DNA of 64,000 bases from Cyanoderma ruficeps (Eukaryota; Chordata; Aves; Passeriformes; Timaliidae): assembly GCA_008694505.1 (NCBI GenBank), contig VZDJ01000223.1:4394229-4458228 (forward strand), read 5' to 3'. The position numbers were made by a program, and so were the translations under genes. This document shows, one piece after another, positions 45,061 through 56,760 of this stretch. The notes under the pieces are model-generated. The model did not search any database. It was not told the DNA's origin and saw only the letters and a list, made by a program, of their open reading frames with translations. The number at the start of each line of letters is the position of its first letter. The first letter of the stretch is position 1.

Positions 45061-45589
45061 GAGAGAATTAAAAATAACAAAGGCTAACGTGGGATTTGAC
45101 TTCTGGAAACGATGCTGACGCCAAGAAAAGGAAAGAATAGAAGGGAGTTGAGCAAAAAATAAACCCTTGGAAGAGGGGGAAACAAATTTTCCTACATTTT
45201 GTAATTTTTTTTCCCCTCCAACTTGCACGTCTTACACTCTTTATTTAATTACCTAAGAATAGATGAGTTAATAACCTGCAAACCTGGGCCTGACTCACAA
45301 TCCCTGGCTGCAGCAGAGGGATGAGAGACAGGCAGGTTTTCTTCAGGAGCCAAACAAGATTAGAAATAACCCCAGGAGCACACTGGATTTTATTTCCATC
45401 AATGGGCCGCCCCAGGTAACATCTTATTCACTGCTTGCAAGTACCTTGGCTCAGCCTCTTTGTTAACTCCTGTAATGTTATAAGTGTTGCTACAGAAGCA
45501 ATAAAGATCAATTCTGGAGGGGGGAAAAAAGCCATTTACTCACAGTTTGCTGTGCAGGGTGCCACAGGAATTAGCCGTGGAGATTCAGG
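45061..45589. other. unassigned sequence
   Basis: No recognised feature. Confidence 0.4.
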
Positions 45590-46335
45590 CTGTGTGGAAA
45601 AGATTTACACTGGATTTTGGAGGGGTTTTTTTGCACATTTTGCCTTTTTTTTTTTGGTGGCAAAATCTAAAGGAGCTACAGGTACAAAGAGTTCGTGGTG
45701 GCCATGCCTTAACCTGAACCTCACATTCAGAGTTCTGTATCTCAGCAGCTACTCTTCAAAGAGATAAATTTAATTGAGTTTATTAATTTACAGAGGTGCT
45801 GGTGTTCCCTTTAGGTTTGTCAGTGAGCAGGCTGTGTTGAAAAGATTTGCATTGGATTTTGGAGGGTTTTTTTGTACATTTTGCCTTTTTTTGTGGCAGC
45901 AGGGCGAAGTCTAAAGGAGCTACAGGGCACCAGCATCCACCATAAGGATGGTGGCCACGCCTTAACCTGAACCTCACATTCAGACTCCTGCATCTCAACA
46001 GCTACTCTTCAAAGAGATAAATTTAATTGAGTTGATTAATTTACAGAGGTGCTGGTGTTCCCTTTAGGTTTGTCAGTGGGCAGGCTGTGTTGAAAAGATT
46101 TGCATTGAATTTTGGAGGGTTTTTTTGTACATTTTGCCTTTTTTTGTGGCAGCAGGGCGAAGTCTAAAGGAGCTACAGGTACAAAGAGTTCGTGGTGGCC
46201 ATGCCTTAACCTGAACCTCACATTCAGAGTTCTGTATCTCAACAGCTACTCTTGAAAGAGATAAATTCAATTGAGTTTATTAATTTGCAGAGGCGCTGGT
46301 GTTCCCTTTATGTTTGTGACTGAGCAGCCTGTGGG
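45590..46335 (+). repeat. ~245-bp tandem repeat x 3
   Basis: GAAAAGATTT marks unit starts at 45597, 45839 and 46092 (periods 242 and 253). Each unit has a GTTTTTTTG/CCTTTTTTT tract, 'CTAAAGGAGCTACAGG', 'CCTTAACCTGAACCTCACAT' and 'AGATAAATT(T/C)AATTGAGTT'. Units 1 and 3 share 'GTACAAAGAGTTCGTGGTGG', while unit 2 has a different segment there. The unit family is unknown to me. Confidence 0.95.
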
Positions 46336-48204
46336 GACTTTGCTGCTCATCAATAACTTCTGTTTGTGCCGAGGCTTGACCACCACCGAACCCCAGCCCT
46401 GCAGCTCAGCCTGGAGCTGTCGAGTGTCAGGACATAAATAAGGAGTGTCAGGATATAAATAAGTGTCAGGATATAAATATTCCCTCCCAGCTATAGCTGT
46501 TTATAAAGTGATGCAGCCCTTTAAAAAGCCATCTATACCATCCCCTTCCTGCGCCCGCTAATTCCAAAGGCTGCCGAAACACGTCGGATATTTTCCCTTT
46601 GACATGCTTTAGATGGAGTTGTCATTAATCCTGACCCCTTGACTGTTCCCTGAGGGACAATGAAGTGATCAGACAGCTGTGCCCCTCATAACTTTTAATG
46701 CTTTAATGAAATCCCCTTTGGACCTTTTTTCCCCTCTTCTCTATTCTTTCTTTAGTTCAGCCACCAAGAAAAAGCCGAGCACAATTTTAACATCTAAACA
46801 CTGGAAACTATGAACATATAACAATGCAGAAATAATTTCTTATTTTTCAATTTACTTAATTATTTTTCAATTTCATCGCTGGAATGAATGAATGAGAGTT
46901 TCTATTTTCTTCTGAAAAATCCTTTTTTTGAAGTCCCAGTGGTTTGGCCCTCGTGTTGGATAACCATAAACAGAACTGTACAGCTTTGGACAGATGCTCT
47001 TAAGAGAGAGTTCAAGCTCTGCTCTTCCATAGTTTAACAAGACAATAGTCTTTATAAAGCTTTTCCCCACAGAAATAGCTGATCTGTTCTGAGAATGATC
47101 AATCTCATTTAAAGGTAACGGCCTTTGGCTCCCAGATAAAACAATCCCTATCGTTTCATTCTCTCCATTCCCATGGTTTGCATCCCACTTTCAGTGTTTG
47201 GGATTTTCTGGCACGTATAGGAATTGCCGAAAATGTCACACAGTTGGCAAATTGTAAGCATCACTGACATTAAAAACAAACAAACAAAAAAAAACCCAAA
47301 CAACAAACCGAGAAATTGTTTTCCACTGCCTCAAACTTTCCATGAAATCCCTGTCAAAAGTGAGCAGCCTCTAACTTTTCTTGGAAGGATTAAAGAAAAT
47401 CCACCAGGAATAAAAACTAAATGACTTTGCAGGATTTTATTTGCGTGGCGGGGGCACCCTGGTAGAATTCTGTCTGGTCTTTACACCTCTTTCTCCCTTC
47501 TCCTCTGGGGAGGATGAGAACACTCCTAATTTCAATTAAATAGATTGGTGCTTTCTTTGCAAGGTAAATCTCAGCTCAGCAGAAGATCATTTTGGCTGTT
47601 TCTGGTAAAAAGTAGCCCCAAAAAAATGTGAGTTTTAGCCAGCCTGGCTTTTTGGTGCAGCTGACAAATGATTTCCTTGGAAAACCTCACAGGAACCAGT
47701 TGATACTTTGGGATGTCCCTGTGGCTTCCCACCTTGGGCAGGAGGGGTGGCAGCTCAGTTTGACACATTTTTAATGTCCCCAGAACTCAGAAATCAGGGA
47801 GAAGCTCTGCCCCTTGCCAGCTACAGCAAACCCCCCGAGAAACCTCACTGAGCCTCGTTTGGGGCACATCTTCCCCCCACAGAAGAATTGGGATTATTTC
47901 CAGTGCCCAGAAGGAGCAGGAGAACCTCTGAACATGTGGGCTACAAGATCCTTGTGCTCTTTGGGCTTTTTCTTATTCTGCAAACCTTCTCCACGAGGAG
48001 GAAATGGTTCTGTGGCCTCTGCTGGTCCACACAGGACCCCAGAGGTTCTCACTTGGGAGTTACACGACTGTGACACTCCTGATGTCTCTGGAATTCTTAA
48101 AAAAACCCGAATTTAATGGGAATGGACCTCTCCTGTCAGAAGCAGCAGCCAGAATTTTCTTACACAGGGAAGATTTTCCACCTGGGAGCTGGGAAACCTC
48201 TGAA
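46336..48204. other. unassigned sequence
   Basis: No gene is recognised. A short 15-bp-type repeat (GTCAGGA(C/T)ATAAATA) lies at 46424-46482, and an AAAC-rich run at 47275-47304. Confidence 0.4.
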
Positions 48205-48353
48205 GGACCTTGGAAAAGACCTCCAACCCCAACCTTTGACCAAATATCACCAAACCACGCCACAGAATCACAAACCTGCTCATTTCTTTGAAGCTTTCCA
48301 AGGATGGGGACTCCAAGTGTCATTTCCCAGCCCTTCAGGACAGGCAGGACATG
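48205..48353 (-). mobile_element. CR1 LINE fragment left of the duplicated block
   Basis: 'ACCTTGGAAAAGACCTCCAA', 'CCCCAACCTTTGACCAAATA' and 'CAAGGATGGGGACTCCAAGT' follow minus-strand CR1. Its last ~93 bases (48261-48353) recur at 48828-48917 on the other side of the block. Confidence 0.75.
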
Positions 48354-48826
48354 GAAAGAATGGAAGTTCCAGAGCCCTCAGCCCCCACAGCAGCAGCAGC
48401 AGCAGAGCTTTGGAGGTGACAAAAGTCCCACTGAGCATGTGGTTGGTGGCACAAAGATGGGTTCTAAATCCTGCACCTTCTGCTCCACCACCTTTGCAGC
48501 TTGGTGCAAAATATCTCATGCAGGGGGGGCTTAAAGTGACAAAGAGAGTGAAATATTTCAGATAATTGTGGAATATCCTGAGGGAAGGGATACACAAGAA
48601 TCATCAAATTCAACCCCTGGACAATGCACAGGACACCCCAAATAACAAATCCTGTGCCTGAGAGGTTTGTCCAAGTGATTCTGGAGCTCTGGCAGGTTTG
48701 CAGCAGGGCCCATTCCCTGGGGAGCCTCTGGGGGAAGAAGCTTTTCCCAAAATCAGGCGCTGCTCCAAGCCTGGGCACCACCTACAGAGGGTGGAAAGGG
48801 TCAGGGCAGAAAATGAGCTGCAAAAC
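48352..48826 (+). repeat. duplicated block, copy 2
   Basis: Second copy of 42213-42667. It has a CAG trinucleotide expansion at 48388-48408 that is absent from copy 1, and it retains the complete CR1 3' terminus near 48570. It lies between two copies of a ~90-bp CR1-derived direct repeat. Confidence 0.9.
48570..48826 (-). mobile_element. CR1 LINE 3' end within the duplicated block
   Basis: It begins at the left with GAATATCCTGAGGGAAGGGA, the CR1 terminal block, and continues as at 42437-42667. It is 5'-truncated near 48826. Confidence 0.9.
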
Positions 48827-48827
48827 C

Positions 48828-48917
48828 CACAAAATCCTAAATCTGCTCTTTTCTTTGAAGGCTTCCAGGGATGGTGACTCCAAGTGTTGTTTCCCAGCCC
48901 TTCAGGACAGGCAGGAC
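48828..48917 (-). mobile_element. CR1 LINE fragment right of the duplicated block
   Basis: 'CTTCCAGGGATGGTGACTCC' is the CR1 consensus wording. This is the second copy of 48261-48353, including the shared end CAGCCCTTCAGGACAGGCAG. Confidence 0.8.
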
Positions 48918-50583
48918 ACCACCACATTTTTTTAAAGCTAGACCTAATCCCAAGACCTGCAGGTGATTGATCCAGCCATGCCATCCCTTGTCCACAGCAG
49001 AAAGCCAGCCACGGTTTTCACTTGTTCAACAGATATTTAATTAAAAAGCGAAGGTGCCTTGGGGATAATTCCAGTGGAGACTCAGGACAGTTAATAACAG
49101 TCACCATAAGCTAAATTCCATTTATCTCTGGAGGATGAGGGGATGTGCTTCCAGAGCAGCTGAAGGAGGACCTCTAGGGCTCCTCCACAGAAAGCAGCAG
49201 TGGATGGAGCAGATTCAGACCGACACGGGGAGAGGGAAAAGGGCATCCCAGATAAAAGTGGCTTATAAAATCACTTGGAATGTCAGCACATGATTATGTT
49301 GTTTTCCCCTCAATCATTAGGCAGACTGCTGGGTTGCAAAACACTTCGAAGCCTGAGAAACTGCTAATGGGCAACAGCTTTTGGAATGTCATAAATGCTC
49401 CATTTACTGGGCTGGAAAGGCAGAGCATTGTACAGTCAGGAGGCAGATGGGGAAATATTTGGACACTTGCAGCTCGTAATAAAAGGAGAGAAAGTGGATT
49501 AGTGGGTTTTGTAACTCGTTAAAAAGGAAGAGCTGCAAGAGGAGGATTTGTGGGGAATCTGCACTCACCCCTGACAGTGCCCAGGGCTCAAAGTTCTCCA
49601 CACCTGGAGCAGAGTGATCTCATGAACTCCCTGTGCCCCACCAGCTCCCAGGACCATTTGCAGATGGGGGAATCTGACAGATGATGGACCTGGAAGACAT
49701 TGAGTGCTCGAGGTGACGGCTTTTGCTTTATGGTCTGAAGGTGTGAGAGGAGCCCCTCATCTTTCAAGACAGCAAAATCTTCTGAAGACGCAGCTGAGCA
49801 CACAGCTCTGACCCAGACCTGGATAAATCCAGCCCTACGTGGCTTTTGGCTGCAGCAACAAGTGGGATGAGCTGGTATCTGCCCTCAATAAATCTCCTTG
49901 ATTTGCCCCCAGACTCATCCCAACGGAATGAGAACGCCTTTCTGCTTTAAGAACACAGGGTGATTCCAGGGGTAAATTAGGAAGAGATACATTCTAAAGA
50001 ATAAAAATTCCTCTCCGAGGTGTTGGAAGGCCCTGAAAGGCTTTGCAATCCCTCCCTGGCAGGCTCAGCACCAGCTTTTCTGCTCTTTGTTCTCAGAGAA
50101 CTCCTCACACTCCTCCTGCAGTAACGAGGCTTTTACTGCCCACGCCAGATCAAAGTTGCCGGGGTAGATAAACACATTTGTTTAATGATTACACCTCCCC
50201 GTGCCAAATGAAAACGCATCAAAGTGCAAGATTCAACAGCTTTGTATATATTTGTTTCTGCTTGAGCTGCACAATGGAAATTGTTTGTACTCCTGGCCAG
50301 AACAGTGAGGGCTCTGCAGCTCCGGAGCTGGGACGGAGCCGAGGCCAAACCTCTCTCTCCAGAGATTGCCGGCAGAGAAAAGCCAACAATTCATTTTCAC
50401 ACTTCCAAGATGTGTCATGTACAGCACACAGCGATCCCAAACAATTCCACCGACCCTCTGAGGGCTCCTCAGCAGGAATTTCTTCATGGAGAGGGTGGGC
50501 AGGAGTTGGGAGGTGGTGGAGTGCCCGAGGAAGGGCTGGAGGTGGGTTGGTTGCTCTGGGCTGGTGACAAAGTGGGCCTTGGC
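48918..50583. other. unassigned sequence
   Basis: No gene or known repeat. Several open frames at 50178-50733 have no recognisable domain. Confidence 0.4.
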
Positions 50584-50985
50584 TGTTGGAATCCTAAAAA
50601 CTTAAAATTTGGGGTTTTGGTGTGTAGTAATACATACGAGTCAAGATGGAGGATTTGGGGTGTTGTCTTTGCCCTTCTTCTTCACCTTCTTCCTTCATCT
50701 TCACGGGTTTGGGTGATTTCTTTGATTGGTTAGCGAGGCCTGCACTGCGGACCTGGGGTGATAAGTCTTTGGGTCAAAAACATAAATAAAATAGATGTCA
50801 GCTGTTTATTGGATAATTGGGACTTAAATAGCCTTGAATAGACACAATTTTGGCTCAGTTTCTTGACTGGTTAGGGAGAGCTCACGTCTCGTGAGTTTGT
50901 AATAGATAAGGATGATAAATTTCAGGGTGAGGCTTCAAAATAAATGTCTCCCGAGTTTTATTCGCCCTGACCTTGGAGCAGGAAA
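50584..50985 (+). mobile_element. LTR family C, probable solo LTR
   Basis: It starts TGTTGGAATCC, contains 'CAAGATGGAGGATTTGGGGT', a CTTCTTC-rich tract and 'TTTGGGTCAAAAACATAAAT', and has AATAAA at 50939-50944. It aligns with the minus strand of 5679-6113. The 3' end is uncertain (around CCCTGACC). No coding region adjoins it. Confidence 0.55.
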
Positions 50986-51011
50986 GAGCCAGGAATTCCA
51001 ACACTTGGGCA

Positions 51012-51068
51012 CAGCTGGGATTCAATGGTCCCATAGGTCTTTTCCAGCCTGAATGGTTTTGGGAATTG
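51012..51068 (+). mobile_element. CR1 LINE 3' terminus, short
   Basis: 'GGTCCCATAGGTCTTTTCCA' followed by 'GCCTGAATGGTTTTGGGAA' is a sense CR1 3' terminus of fewer than 60 bases. It is weak but distinctive. Confidence 0.6.
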
Positions 51069-53222
51069 TTCCATCACTGGAAAGTCAAGGAGCCACCAGG
51101 GCTGGGCTTTGCCTGCAGGAGCAGAGCTGGGGTTGGTTTGCGTGGAGCAGCTCCAGAGAGGAGGAACGAGCACCACTGGGGGCTGAGGGAAGGATCATCC
51201 TAAATTTCAGTGAATGTTGGGTCAGGGCTCAGGTACAGCTGGATTAATTAATTAATCCTGGCCATAACCTCGGCCACGTTACTGAGCCCCAGCAGCTCTG
51301 AATAAAGGCCCTGGGTACAGATCTAGTCATGAGGCAGGTCTGAAAGCTTCAGGAGTTAATTGGAATTGCCATTGCTCATTTCCCCAATAATATCAGCAGT
51401 TAAATAAGCAATGCAGCCTGACAATTTTCTCTGCTGGATCTGTAAAAACATCACTTTCTGATGTTTCATTTCTTTATTCTCGCTCTCTGACAGTTTACAT
51501 ATTTATTTGCTTAGTCATTTGCCTTCACGGCTAGAGGCATTAATCTTCCCTGATTTTATTTTTATACATTTATTTATACAAACTCCACTTGCTGCAGCCC
51601 ACTTAGCCCAGCACTTCATTAATATAATGCCTGTTTTTCTCTGTGTGAACCTCATCAAAATCCTGCTAGCACAAACACTTGTCAGGTGCTGAACGCTCCA
51701 TCCTCACTTCTTGTCGGAGTGGCAGGAGAACATTTCTGCCACCTGGGAATTACAGCACAAACCCCTCCCCATTTTCCCTCTCCCCGTGGAAAATTAAGTC
51801 AATTTTTACACGCTGGGAGTGCACAGTTGCAAGCTAAATATTGTGGTTGGGTTTTATTTTACCAGCAGAGAGATTAACTCCATCCCTGAGTGAGCCCCGT
51901 GAGGAGCTGTTGGTGTGTTTAAGTCTAAAATAGTTTATAGGTGGCGTTTTTTTTTCTGGCAATGCTGACTAAAGTTGCCATTGGAGGTCCTGGAAATTCC
52001 CAAAGAGCACAAAAAACAGGGATAATAATAACCTGGAGCGCTGAGCCTTGCCCAGGGTGGTGCTGAAGGGGAATCCTGTTCAGCTGGTTGGGATTTTCCA
52101 TTTTATTGCCCGTTTTTTTTTTATAATACTCAATATTTTTGTTTTTAATTTCCCCAAATATTTGGGACTGATTTTAGAAACATTTAACCCACAAAAGAAG
52201 CTCATTTCAGTGGTGCTTTTTCAGCTTCTACCAGCCAGCGTCCTTCACTGAGACCAAAACCCTCCACAATTCCCTGTTCCTTGCCTTGACTGAAGGAGAA
52301 ATATTCCAAATAATTCCAGGGAGTTTGTCGGTGCCTTCATCTCCAGGGGGTTGCCAGCCTGCCTGGAATGCTGTGCCCATTTATAGAGCACTCCAGGATG
52401 CTCCCACCTAGAACAGCACAAACCTGAATATTTTTTTTTTTCAGGACGGATCCGGTTGTGACATGAGGCAATTTTTTGCTATTTTTATCCCCGTTACCTT
52501 TGTCTCCCACCACACATTTCTAGTAGGCAAAGGATGAACATTTTGTTCTTTGCTTTTAAGTTTCCAGGCGAGGCTGATTAATTCTTACGTATTTTTTTTG
52601 ATAGGGCAGTATCACCATAGTAGCATCAAAATAAGATTCTCCTCGATGCAGATATTAAACTTGTGATTTTTGACTTGAATCATGGTGAGATTTTGATATT
52701 TTTGGAGAATCTTTGAATGTCTGCAGTCAATAAAAGCAATATGTGCAATTAAGTTATAGATTATCCCCACCGAGGTTTATTTTCTTTGACTGAGAAATGC
52801 GTGAAATGAGGTGGGAATCATTTTTATATTTATTTTTTGGAAGGCATTGTAAAATCCAAGCTAAAGAACAGAACCATCTCAAGAGGACAACAGCACTGAA
52901 CACTCTTATAACCCCAAAAAGGGATTAAAATTCATCCTTCGAGAAACCCAAAGCCCTCCAACAGCCTCACTTTAGCCAGAATTTGCCATTTCAGTGAGAC
53001 TTTTGTGACCAGTAGGAATTATCATCTTCCTAAGGCATTATTACCATTGCAGCTGCTGGGGTGGATCCAGATGCATCCCAGTTTTAGTTTGGTTTTGGAT
53101 AATCAGCCAGGGAACTCTCCTTAATATTATTTCAGTATCTGGAGGCAGAGCAGCCACGTCTGCCCTGAAGGACAGGGAAGATCCTTCAGCAGCTGCCTGA
53201 AGACAAATCTTAAAATGCCCAA
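51069..53222. other. unassigned sequence
   Basis: No gene is recognised. 51242-51257 is a small palindrome (GGATTAATTAATTAATCC-like). AT-rich stretches occur at 51530-51590 and 52430-52830. Confidence 0.4.
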
Positions 53223-53718
53223 TTCCTTGAAATGTTCATTCCTTAAAATGTTCATTCCTAATAATGCTTACTCCTAATAATGCTCATTCCTAGTAATGCT
53301 TGTTCCTTAAAATGTTCATTCCTTAAAATTCTTATTCCTTAAAATTCTTATTCCTTAAAATGCTTACTCCCAATAATGTTTACTCCTAATAATTCTTACT
53401 CCTGAAAATGCTCGTTCCTTAAAATGCTCATTCCCTAAAACAATCATTCCTAATAATGCTCACTCCTAATAATGCTCACTCCTAATAATGCTCACTCCTA
53501 ATAATGCTTGTTCCTTAAAATATTCATTCCTTAAAATGATTGCTCCCAATAATGCTCACTCCTGATGATGCTCGTTCCATCAAATGTTCATTCCTATTAA
53601 TGCTCATTCCTTAAAATGCTCCATCCTTAAAATGTTCATTCCTTAAAATGGTCATTCCTTAAAATGTTCGTTCCTTAAAATGCTCATTCCTTAAAATGCT
53701 CATTCCTTAAAATGCTCA
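53223..53718 (+). repeat. 16-bp minisatellite x 31
   Basis: I can parse 31 consecutive 16-base units with no length change. Two main variants alternate in blocks, TTCCTTAAAATGCTCA and CTCCTAATAATGCTCA. The last few units are nearly identical, while earlier ones are more mixed, which suggests recent expansion at the right edge. Confidence 0.97.
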
Positions 53719-55145
53719 CTCCTCCTCTGGTGCTGAAGCTCTCCAGGTGAGAACCAGAGAAATCTGGAGAGCAGATGGACCCAAACACGGAATTTTCAAT
53801 CACCCCACCCACCCCATCCTTTCCCTGAGGCCACAGCCCCAGCCAAGGTGTTGTTGTGTGGGTTCCAGAGGCTGCAGGGTGGGAATGAGGACCTGCCAAC
53901 CCTTTTCCCCACGGGGATATTGATTTTCCAGCCCTGTTTTTCCAGCCCTGCCGTTGGGTGTAGCTCCCCAGCTGTCCCTGCTGGCTGGCAGGGTGCTTTT
54001 ATTCACTTATCTCCAACCTGGCAGTTATTTTTCCAGCAGGGTTTAGTTTCCAGTTCCCTGCCCCTGGGAAGAGGAGAGGGTCCTCTTTTCACCTCTGCTC
54101 CTTTTAGAGCTTCCTCAGGGATGCTCTGCCCTCTGTGGTTTGGAGAATCCGTTTAGTTCCTCACTCCCTGAGCATGTGATGATCTCTGCTGGTGTGGGAC
54201 TTCAGCTCTGACACTCCAGATGGAAGTGGGAGGGTCAAAATCACCAATTTATGTGATTTTACCTCACGGTTCTCCGGGTGTCTGTGCTTTCCCAGCCACA
54301 GCATCCGTTTCATTTGATTTTATTAACCAGGAGCTGGTTTTCAGCTCACTGCAGCAATCATTAATGTGGATTAATGATACCATTCCTGACCTACCATTCC
54401 AGCAATCCAGCACAGTTTGGAAGGAGCCAAAAGGACTCAGATTCCCATTTCTGCCACAAAACTGATTTTACAACATTGACCATTTATTTTCATTACTTCT
54501 GAATCCAAGACAAGCTCTCCCTGTGCTGCAGCACTAAGTGGATGAACACAACGAACATCAGTGCTCAGAGCAGAAGAAGTCCATAAATTATGGACTTGAA
54601 TATTTAATCTGCGAGGGGAATAAAATTTAGGGGGAAAAAAGAGAAAAGTCGCGGTTAAAAAATAAAAAGATATTATTTCGGACATAGAGACGTTCCTGAT
54701 CAGATGAATTTCTGGGACAGACAAGAGGGTCAGAATGGGAAATAATGAGCCAAAAGCAGAGAGAGATCCAAATTCCCGATGGTCAGGGGGCTTTTGTGAT
54801 CACACACTCCCAAAAAACAGCTTCTGTTTGGATGGAATTTTTTTTGGGAAAAGCAGAAACAGCCCCTGATGGAGGGAACTGATGAATTCCCCAGCTGGAA
54901 TTCCCCAACCAATGGGTTCTGCTCAATGCCCAACCCCGAGCCGCTCTTTATTTATAAGAGAACGAAAAGGATCAGCTCTATTTTTAACTTCCTGGAAAGT
55001 TTAAAAATATAGAATAATGCATTAAGCAGCAGGTTTTGAAAACGAGCCCGAGGGTGTGAGGGAGGAGAAGCCCTGGGGCTTCATCAACACCACAAGGAGG
55101 AGGATTTAGGACAATATGTGAGGAAGCCAAAAAAAAAAAAAAAAA
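53719..55145. other. unassigned sequence up to the gap
   Basis: No gene is recognised. It ends in a run of about 17 A bases (55129-55145) directly before the N gap. Confidence 0.4.
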
Positions 55146-55654
55146 NNNNNNNNNNNNNNNNNNNNNNNNNNNNNNNNNNNNNNNNNNNNNNNNNNNNNNN
55201 NNNNNNNNNNNNNNNNNNNNNNNNNNNNNNNNNNNNNNNNNNNNNNNNNNNNNNNNNNNNNNNNNNNNNNNNNNNNNNNNNNNNNNNNNNNNNNNNNNNN
55301 NNNNNNNNNNNNNNNNNNNNNNNNNNNNNNNNNNNNNNNNNNNNNNNNNNNNNNNNNNNNNNNNNNNNNNNNNNNNNNNNNNNNNNNNNNNNNNNNNNNN
55401 NNNNNNNNNNNNNNNNNNNNNNNNNNNNNNNNNNNNNNNNNNNNNNNNNNNNNNNNNNNNNNNNNNNNNNNNNNNNNNNNNNNNNNNNNNNNNNNNNNNN
55501 NNNNNNNNNNNNNNNNNNNNNNNNNNNNNNNNNNNNNNNNNNNNNNNNNNNNNNNNNNNNNNNNNNNNNNNNNNNNNNNNNNNNNNNNNNNNNNNNNNNN
55601 NNNNNNNNNNNNNNNNNNNNNNNNNNNNNNNNNNNNNNNNNNNNNNNNNNNNNN
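55146..55654. other. assembly gap (509 N)
   Basis: All bases are N. Any open frame reported across it is meaningless. The left edge is a poly-A run, which may have stopped assembly. Confidence 0.99.
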
Positions 55655-55974
55655 CCTTTCCCTGCTCACAGTTCCAGTCAGGGTCTGCCTTGATGGATTC
55701 CACGGCAGATCCAGGGACAGGGGGACAACGATGGCAGCAGCAGCTTTTGGGAACCTGGGCTGAGGAGCTCTGAGGGCTGGGGCAGAGCCTGGCTCCTCTC
55801 CCCTCGGCCTCTGCCACCACTTTGTCACTGCCACCCCCAGCAGGTGCAGCAGGAGGACGTGGGGACGTGGTCAGCAGAAGTGGTGACATCAAAAGGTATC
55901 ACCGGGGGTCTCCAGGGCCACCACCTGTGGCTGGTCGGGGTTTTGAGGAGCTCCATGGATGGTGACAGATAAAA
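55655..55974. other. unassigned GC-rich sequence
   Basis: No gene is recognised between the gap and the CR1 fragment. It could be part of a longer diverged CR1, since the CR1 body lies upstream of the 3' end on this strand. Confidence 0.3.
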
Positions 55975-56078
55975 GTGGCACCTGGGGACACTGCTGAGTG
56001 GCCTCAGTGCCAGCTCCAGTGTTGGGTTTGATGCTCTCCAAGGTCATTTCCAACCCAAACGATTCCATGGATCATCCC
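55975..56078 (+). mobile_element. CR1 LINE 3' end fragment
   Basis: 'GGCACCTGGGGACACTGCTG', 'CAGTGTTGGGTTTGATGCTC' and 'AAGGTCATTTCCAACCCAAA' then CGATTCCATGGATC form a sense CR1 3' end. Confidence 0.8.
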
Positions 56079-56760
56079 AGACAAACCAAGGGATCTCTTC
56101 ATTCCTCAGGGAACACCGACACCTAAAAGAGGCAATTTTTTTCCCAAATTCTTTTGCATTTTTTAAAGTTTCAGCTCGGATAAAACCTCGTCTTCAGGGT
56201 TGTTCATAAAGCTAAAATCCAACCTTGCCTCTGCAATCAGATCCTGGTGATTTTTCTCCCTTTCCTTTTATTCCTGTCTCTCCACAATAGGAGTCATTTT
56301 CCTTTAAGCCAAGGAAAGATGATGATAATGAAGCGACTCATTTCCACGTGAAGTGAAGGACGGGGAGAAGCCCAGAACCAACACAAGACCTGGCACAGAA
56401 CCCACAGGGAAAAATGCTAAATAAGCATCACTTACACTTGGATTGAAAGGTTCCTCTAAAACAAATTAATCTGAAATTCTGTCCAGAAAAAAAGAGAAGT
56501 AATTATTTTAAAATTCAACTGACAGACAATGAAAGAGGTTTTTTTTTTAAAGTGTTGTCTGTATACTGTATAGAATTATGCCCAACACAAATCATGAGTT
56601 TAAAAAAAAAGCTGGTTTTGATCACAGAATGACCAGGGACGGAAAGGACCTTAAAAATCAGTGTTTTCCAATTATGGATTCCCTAAATAACTGGATTAGC
56701 AGCACTCTGAACCCGAACCCAAGTGCCACAACACCATCAGCACCGAGGGGAGGGACAGCA
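56079..56760. other. unassigned, with a CR1-like scrap
   Basis: Positions 56620-56685 (TCACAGAATGACCAGGGACG, AAAGGACCTTAAAAATCA) look like a degraded minus-strand CR1 3' end. The rest is not recognised. Confidence 0.4.

Noticed and set aside
53223..53718. CRISPR-like regular array
   Set aside because: Units are directly adjacent without unique spacers, and the DNA is vertebrate. It is a minisatellite.
54984..55892. Long open frames of 302, 242 and 191 codons
   Set aside because: They run through 509 Ns translated as X. The real sequence on each side is short and unrecognisable.
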